From a bacterium (GTDB lineage Bacteria > Bacillota_I > Bacilli_A > RFN20 > UBA1709), in assembly GCA_012511355.1 (NCBI GenBank), contig JAAZGG010000046.1:1-8762 (forward strand): DNA of 8,762 nt, read 5' to 3'. Below the pieces are notes generated by a model. The model did no database searches, had not been told where the DNA came from, and was given only the letters and a program-made list of their open reading frames with translations. The first letter of the stretch is position 1. The number at the start of each line of letters is the position of its first letter. Below, in pieces: positions 5,362 through 8,762 of the stretch. Position numbers and translations under genes: made by a program.

Positions 5362-7974
5362 ATGCGCAAGATGACAAGTACTGAAATTCGCAACACTTGG
5401 TTAAACTTTTGGGCCTCAAAAGGGCATATGATTGAACCAGGCGCTTCTTTAGTGCCGGTCAATGATCCAACATTACTATGGATTAATGCTGGAGTTGCGG
5501 CCTTAAAGAAATATTTTGATGGTTCATCTAAACCAAGTAGTAACAGAATTGCTAATGTTCAAAAGTGTTTACGAACTAATGATATTGATAATGTCGGTTT
5601 GACGGCGCGTCATCACACCTTTTTTGAGATGCTGGGGAACTTTTCCATTGGCGATTATTTTCGTAAAGAAGCCATCGCTTGGGCTTATGAGTTATTGACT
5701 TCGGAAAAGTGGTTTGCTCTTGATAAGGATAAACTTTATTTTACAGTTCATCCAGATGATCATGAGAGTAGAGAGTTTTGGTTAGCTCAAGGTGTTAAGG
5801 AAGATCATGTAATCAGCTGTGCAGGCAATTTCTGGGAAATTGGTCCTGGACCTTGCGGCCCTGATAGCGAGGTTTTCTATGATCGCGGTGAGAAATACGA
5901 TCCTAAAAAGCTTGGTCTTCGTTTGATAAGTGAAGAAATTGAAAATGATCGTTATATTGAAATTTGGAACATCGTCTTTAGTCAATATAATTCTAAAGAA
6001 GGGCTTAAGCGTTCAGAATATCCCGAACTACCGCAGAAAAATATTGATACGGGAGCCGGTTTAGAGCGTTTTGCCTGTGTTTTACAAGGTACGGAAACTA
6101 ATTTTGGAACCGATTTATTTTTACCAATTATCAAGAAAGTAGAAAAGTTTGCCAAATTAAAATATAATAAGAAAAATGAACTTTCCTATCATGTGATTGC
6201 CGATCATATTAGAACTTGCACCTTTGCTTTAGCCGATGGGGCCCTGTTTTCTAATGAGGGGCGTGGCTATGTTTTAAGGCGCTTGTTGAGAAGGGCGGTC
6301 CGCCATGCCAAAAATTTAGGTATTGAAGAAAACTTTATGGCTGAGTTATGCCCTGTCGTGGTGGAGATTATGCAAGAATCCTATCCATACTTAAAAGAAC
6401 GCTTAGAACAGGTACAAAAATTGATTAAGGCGGAGGAAGAAAAGTTTGAGAAAACTCTTAATGCCGGGGAACAATTGTTGTTGAGTTATCTAGAAACTAA
6501 ACCTGAAAGAATAAGTAAAGACGTAGCCTTTAAACTCTATGATACTTATGGCTTTCCACTAGAATTAACCGAAGAAATCGCTAAGGAAAGAAAACTAGAA
6601 GTTGATAAGGAGGGCTTTAAAGAAGAGATGGCTAAACAGAAAGAAAGAGCAAGAAATGCTCGTCTTAAAGCTAGTTCCATGCATCTACAGTCTAAAGATT
6701 TATTAGAGTTTGTCACGCCCTCAGAGTTTATCTATGATGGCAAACCTATAAAAGCGAAAATTATCGCTTTGTTTAAGGATGGCAAACTGGTTGATAAATT
6801 GGTTGATAATGGTGAAGTTGTTTTTGATCGCACCATCTTTTATGCCGAAAGTGGTGGTGAGGTCGCTGATTCAGGTTATATCAAGGCCAGTGGTGGAGAA
6901 ATACTAGTAGAGGCGGTTAATAAGGCGCCTAATCATCAACATTTACACAGTGTTGACACTCAGGGCTGTGTGTTAAGTGTTGGTGAAGAAGTTGAACTAG
7001 AAATTGATATGTTAAAGCGGCAAAGAATCATGCGTAATCACTCCGCCTGTCATTTGTTACAGAAGGCTTTACAAGAAGTACTTGGTTCACATGTTAGCCA
7101 AGCCGGTTCTTACGTTGATGATCAAAAACTCCGTTTTGACTTTAATCACTATGAGAAAATAAGCAATGCACAACTAAGAAAAGTTGAAGAGCGGGTAAAT
7201 GAGATTATTGATCAAGCTTTGATGTCGGATATTCGTTATTTACCTATTGAAGAAGCCCAAAAAATGGGGGCGATGGCTTTATTTGGTGAGAAATATGGTT
7301 CAGTCGTTCGGGTGGTAAATTTTGGTGATTGGTCCATTGAACTGTGCGGTGGCTGTCATGTTCAAAATACTGCCGATATTGGCGTTTTTGCCATTGAATT
7401 TGAAGAGAGTATCAGTTCAGGGGTGAGGCGAATTCAGGCTGAAACAGGACTTGGAGCCTATCACTTGTTAAAGTCACGCGAGGATCTTTTACAAGAAGTA
7501 GCAAATAAACTAGAGGCCTCTTCACTACTAGAGGTCAATGATCGTTTAGATGGTAAATTGCGTGAATTAAAAGAGAGTAAGGCGGAGATCGAAAAACTCG
7601 ATCAAGAAATTGCCCACAATCTAGCAAGGGAATTAGAAAGTCAGGCTCTTTATCCTAAAGGCTATCCAGTGATTATCGGCCTTTTAGATGATGTTGATAA
7701 GAGCTTACCACTTAAAATTTTAGATTTGTTAAAATCTAGGCATTCGCAATATTTTATTTATTTGATAAATAAGAATGAAGAACGTTTGGCCCTGTTAGCC
7801 GCTTGTAGCCGTGACTTAGCTCGCCAAGGCTTGCATTGTGGCAAGATTATTCAAGCGACGGCCAAACTCTGTCAGGGTAATGGGGGAGGGCGGCCTGAAA
7901 TGGCCCAAGCCGGTGGCAAAGATATCCGTAAAGTTGACGAGATTATTGATTATGTAAAGGAACTTTTTAAGTAA
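5362..7974 (+). CDS. alaS: Alanyl-tRNA synthetase (AlaRS)
   Basis: AlaRS is a cytoplasmic class II synthetase that charges tRNA-Ala and clears mischarged Ser/Gly. The 870-residue protein is full length. Its aminoacylation domain has SLVPVNDPTLLWINAGV (29-45), motif 2 region RTNDIDNVGLTARHHTFFEMLGNFS (71-95; key residues RHHT..E) and motif 3 GRGYVLRRLLRRAVRHA (300-316). The editing domain has AESGGEVADSG (495-505), the metal-site helix NHSACHLL (559-566; His560, His564) and LCGGCHV (661-667; Cys662, His666). The C-Ala domain ends with GNGGGRPEMAQAGGKD (839-854). A Cys replaces the usual Thr in both metal-site motifs. I chose ATG 5362 (MRKMTSTEIR), which aligns with the family start and has AAGGAAGG at 5345-5352; the in-frame ATG at 5353 abuts that site. 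It is the first gene of the T-box operon and overlaps ruvX by one base (TAATG). Confidence 0.97.
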   Translation: MRKMTSTEIRNTWLNFWASKGHMIEPGASLVPVNDPTLLWINAGVAALKKYFDGSSKPSSNRIANVQKCLRTNDIDNVGLTARHHTFFEMLGNFSIGDYFRKEAIAWAYELLTSEKWFALDKDKLYFTVHPDDHESREFWLAQGVKEDHVISCAGNFWEIGPGPCGPDSEVFYDRGEKYDPKKLGLRLISEEIENDRYIEIWNIVFSQYNSKEGLKRSEYPELPQKNIDTGAGLERFACVLQGTETNFGTDLFLPIIKKVEKFAKLKYNKKNELSYHVIADHIRTCTFALADGALFSNEGRGYVLRRLLRRAVRHAKNLGIEENFMAELCPVVVEIMQESYPYLKERLEQVQKLIKAEEEKFEKTLNAGEQLLLSYLETKPERISKDVAFKLYDTYGFPLELTEEIAKERKLEVDKEGFKEEMAKQKERARNARLKASSMHLQSKDLLEFVTPSEFIYDGKPIKAKIIALFKDGKLVDKLVDNGEVVFDRTIFYAESGGEVADSGYIKASGGEILVEAVNKAPNHQHLHSVDTQGCVLSVGEEVELEIDMLKRQRIMRNHSACHLLQKALQEVLGSHVSQAGSYVDDQKLRFDFNHYEKISNAQLRKVEERVNEIIDQALMSDIRYLPIEEAQKMGAMALFGEKYGSVVRVVNFGDWSIELCGGCHVQNTADIGVFAIEFEESISSGVRRIQAETGLGAYHLLKSREDLLQEVANKLEASSLLEVNDRLDGKLRELKESKAEIEKLDQEIAHNLARELESQALYPKGYPVIIGLLDDVDKSLPLKILDLLKSRHSQYFIYLINKNEERLALLAACSRDLARQGLHCGKIIQATAKLCQGNGGGRPEMAQAGGKDIRKVDEIIDYVKELFK

Positions 7975-8405
7975 TGCGCATTTTAGGTTTGGATTTAGGG
8001 ACAAAAACCTTAGGGATCGCTATTTCCGATGAGCGAGAGATTATCGCAACCGGTTTAGAGAATTTTGAATTTAAACCTTTTGACTTTAAAGCCGCTTACC
8101 AGCGGGTCCAAGAGATAGTAGAACTTTATAAAGTCCAAGAGATTGTCATCGGTTTACCCTATCATTTGCATGGAGAACAGAGCAAAGGGGTTGAGATGGT
8201 CCTGCGCTTTAAGGCCCAGTTAGAAGAAGAACTTAAGTTGCCAGTTGTCACTTTTGATGAACGCTGGACTACTAAAATCGCTACTTCCTATCTTTTGGAA
8301 GCGGATGTTTCGCGCAAGAAACGTAAAAAAGTTATTGATAAATTAGCGGCAGTGGTTATTCTCCAAGATTATTTAGATCGAAAGGGGCGAAAAAAAGATG
8401 GTTGA
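7974..8405 (+). CDS. ruvX: RuvX/YqgF family RNase H-fold nuclease
   Basis: In E. coli this family is linked to maturation of the 16S rRNA 5' end; it was first annotated as a putative Holliday junction resolvase. The 143-residue length is normal. The RNase H-fold acidic residues are visible: Asp7 in GLDLGTKTLGIAISD (5-19), Glu96 in FDERWTT (94-100) and Asp122 in KKVIDKLAAVVILQDYL (118-134). EIVIGLPYHLHGEQSKG (56-72) is the family's 'IVGLP...G' segment, here with YHLHG in place of the commoner N-containing version. The start ATG uses the last base of the alaS stop (TAATG), with AAAGGA at 7956-7961, which favours coupled translation. In B. subtilis a small IreB-like gene (yrzL) lies between alaS and this gene; it is missing here. 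Confidence 0.95.
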   Translation: MRILGLDLGTKTLGIAISDEREIIATGLENFEFKPFDFKAAYQRVQEIVELYKVQEIVIGLPYHLHGEQSKGVEMVLRFKAQLEEELKLPVVTFDERWTTKIATSYLLEADVSRKKRKKVIDKLAAVVILQDYLDRKGRKKDG

Positions 8406-8667
8406 TGAAGAACGTAAACTAACAGTCGTATTAGATGACGGCAGTGAAAAGGACATGGAAATCATTTTAACTTTTAGGGAAAATGGTAAAGACTATGTCG
8501 TTTATTACGATCCAGACGATCCTAACGAAGAGACAGATATTTATGTAGCGACTTATGATGATGAATGGAATCTATACCCTTTAGAAAGTGAAGAAGAGTG
8601 GGATATGGTTGAAGAAGTTATCAACGCTTATTTTGATGAAATTCAAGATAAAGAGAGCGATCTTTAA
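8398..8667 (+). CDS. DUF1292 (YrzB-like) small acidic protein
   Basis: This is an 89-residue protein of the DUF1292 family, whose function is unknown. It starts with beta-rich sequence KLTVVLDDGSEKDMEIILTF and then KDYVVYYDPDD, carries IYVATYDDE, and ends in the family's acidic helix LESEEEWDMVEEVINAYFDE. By my count 31 of 89 residues are Asp or Glu, with few basic residues. The start ATG lies inside the end of ruvX (8-nt overlap) and is preceded by AAAGGGG (8381-8387). The position after ruvX is the same as in B. subtilis (yrrK-yrzB) and supports the assignment. No signal peptide or membrane segment is seen, so it should be cytoplasmic. Confidence 0.93.
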   Translation: MVDEERKLTVVLDDGSEKDMEIILTFRENGKDYVVYYDPDDPNEETDIYVATYDDEWNLYPLESEEEWDMVEEVINAYFDEIQDKESDL

Positions 8668-8762
8668 ATAGTGTTTATTCAGGGGTTCGGTCAAGATATA
8701 CCAAATTGTTGAACCTTTGAAGTGTGCTGTTATTTTAATTATTCCTTGTGGCGATTGAAAAC
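8668..8762 (+). other. Gene-free tail with a possible imperfect hairpin
   Basis: AGGGGTTC (8681-8688) can pair with GAACCTTT (8711-8718), with two G-U pairs. Inside it GGT (8689-8691) can pair with ACC (8700-8702), leaving an 8-nt loop and an 8-nt bulge. No T tract follows directly, so it is not a standard terminator. A weak promoter-like TTGAAC (8709-8714), 16 nt, TATTTT (8731-8736) is also present. I see no start of the next gene before the window ends. Confidence 0.35.

Noticed and set aside
8709..8736. A promoter-like TTGAAC / TATTTT pair after the DUF1292 gene.
   Set aside because: The -10 matches only 4 of 6 positions with a 16-nt spacer, and no gene start is visible downstream. I mention it only in the tail entry.
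8748..8762. The window ends in a sequence resembling the ATTGAAAC tail of some CRISPR repeats.
   Set aside because: There is a single short, imperfect match at the window edge, with no second copy or spacer pattern. It cannot support an array.
1..8762. A search by eye for a novel system: defence genes, toxin-antitoxin pairs, retron-like RNAs, transposon ends or long repeats.
   Set aside because: Every substantial ORF belongs to a known housekeeping or widespread family, and the gaps are explained by terminators, promoters and the T-box. I see no undescribed system in this window.

Overview
This window looks like an ordinary chromosomal segment of a low-GC Gram-positive bacterium (Bacillota, or a walled or wall-less relative). 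The DNA is AT-rich throughout and the ribosome binding sites are of the AAGG/GAGG type. TGA is used as a stop codon in ruvX, so the mycoplasma code (TGA = Trp) does not apply. AlaRS has the Bacilli-type N-terminus, and alaS is preceded by a T-box leader, an arrangement typical of Bacillota. I cannot name the genus from sequence alone.

Layout. The 3' part of an ABC-2 type permease gene (1-618) ends in an intrinsic terminator. A new promoter then starts mnmA (tRNA 2-thiouridylase, 767-1876), which overlaps recD2 (5'-3' DNA helicase, 1863-4022) by 14 nt. A short hairpin with T/A-rich flanks on both sides separates recD2 from a convergent minus-strand YitT-family membrane protein (4050-4967). A 394-nt gene-free stretch follows. 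It holds the start region of the YitT gene, then a strong promoter and a well-formed alanine T-box leader with stem I, stem III, antiterminator and terminator. The T-box controls a tightly packed operon: alaS (5362-7974), ruvX/yqgF (7974-8405) and a small acidic DUF1292 protein (8398-8667). The last 95 nt hold a possible hairpin but no recognised gene.

How the genes fit together. The order mnmA - recD2 - alaS - ruvX - DUF1292 is a reduced form of the block known from Bacillus subtilis (yrvO-trmU-yrrB-recD2 ... alaS-yrzL-yrrK-yrzB). The cysteine desulfurase (yrvO), the TPR protein (yrrB) and the IreB-like protein (yrzL/DUF965) are absent here, and a YitT-family gene sits in reverse orientation between recD2 and alaS. 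The shared themes are translation (tRNA thiolation, alanyl-tRNA charging), RNA maturation (RuvX/YqgF) and DNA repair (RecD2). Uncharged tRNA-Ala is expected to raise expression of the whole alaS operon.

I found no mobile element, CRISPR array, tRNA or rRNA gene, or defence system. The points worth a second look are modest: the missing members of a conserved gene block, details of the T-box stem I, paired Thr-to-Cys changes in the AlaRS editing-site metal motifs, and an unexplained hairpin after the last gene.
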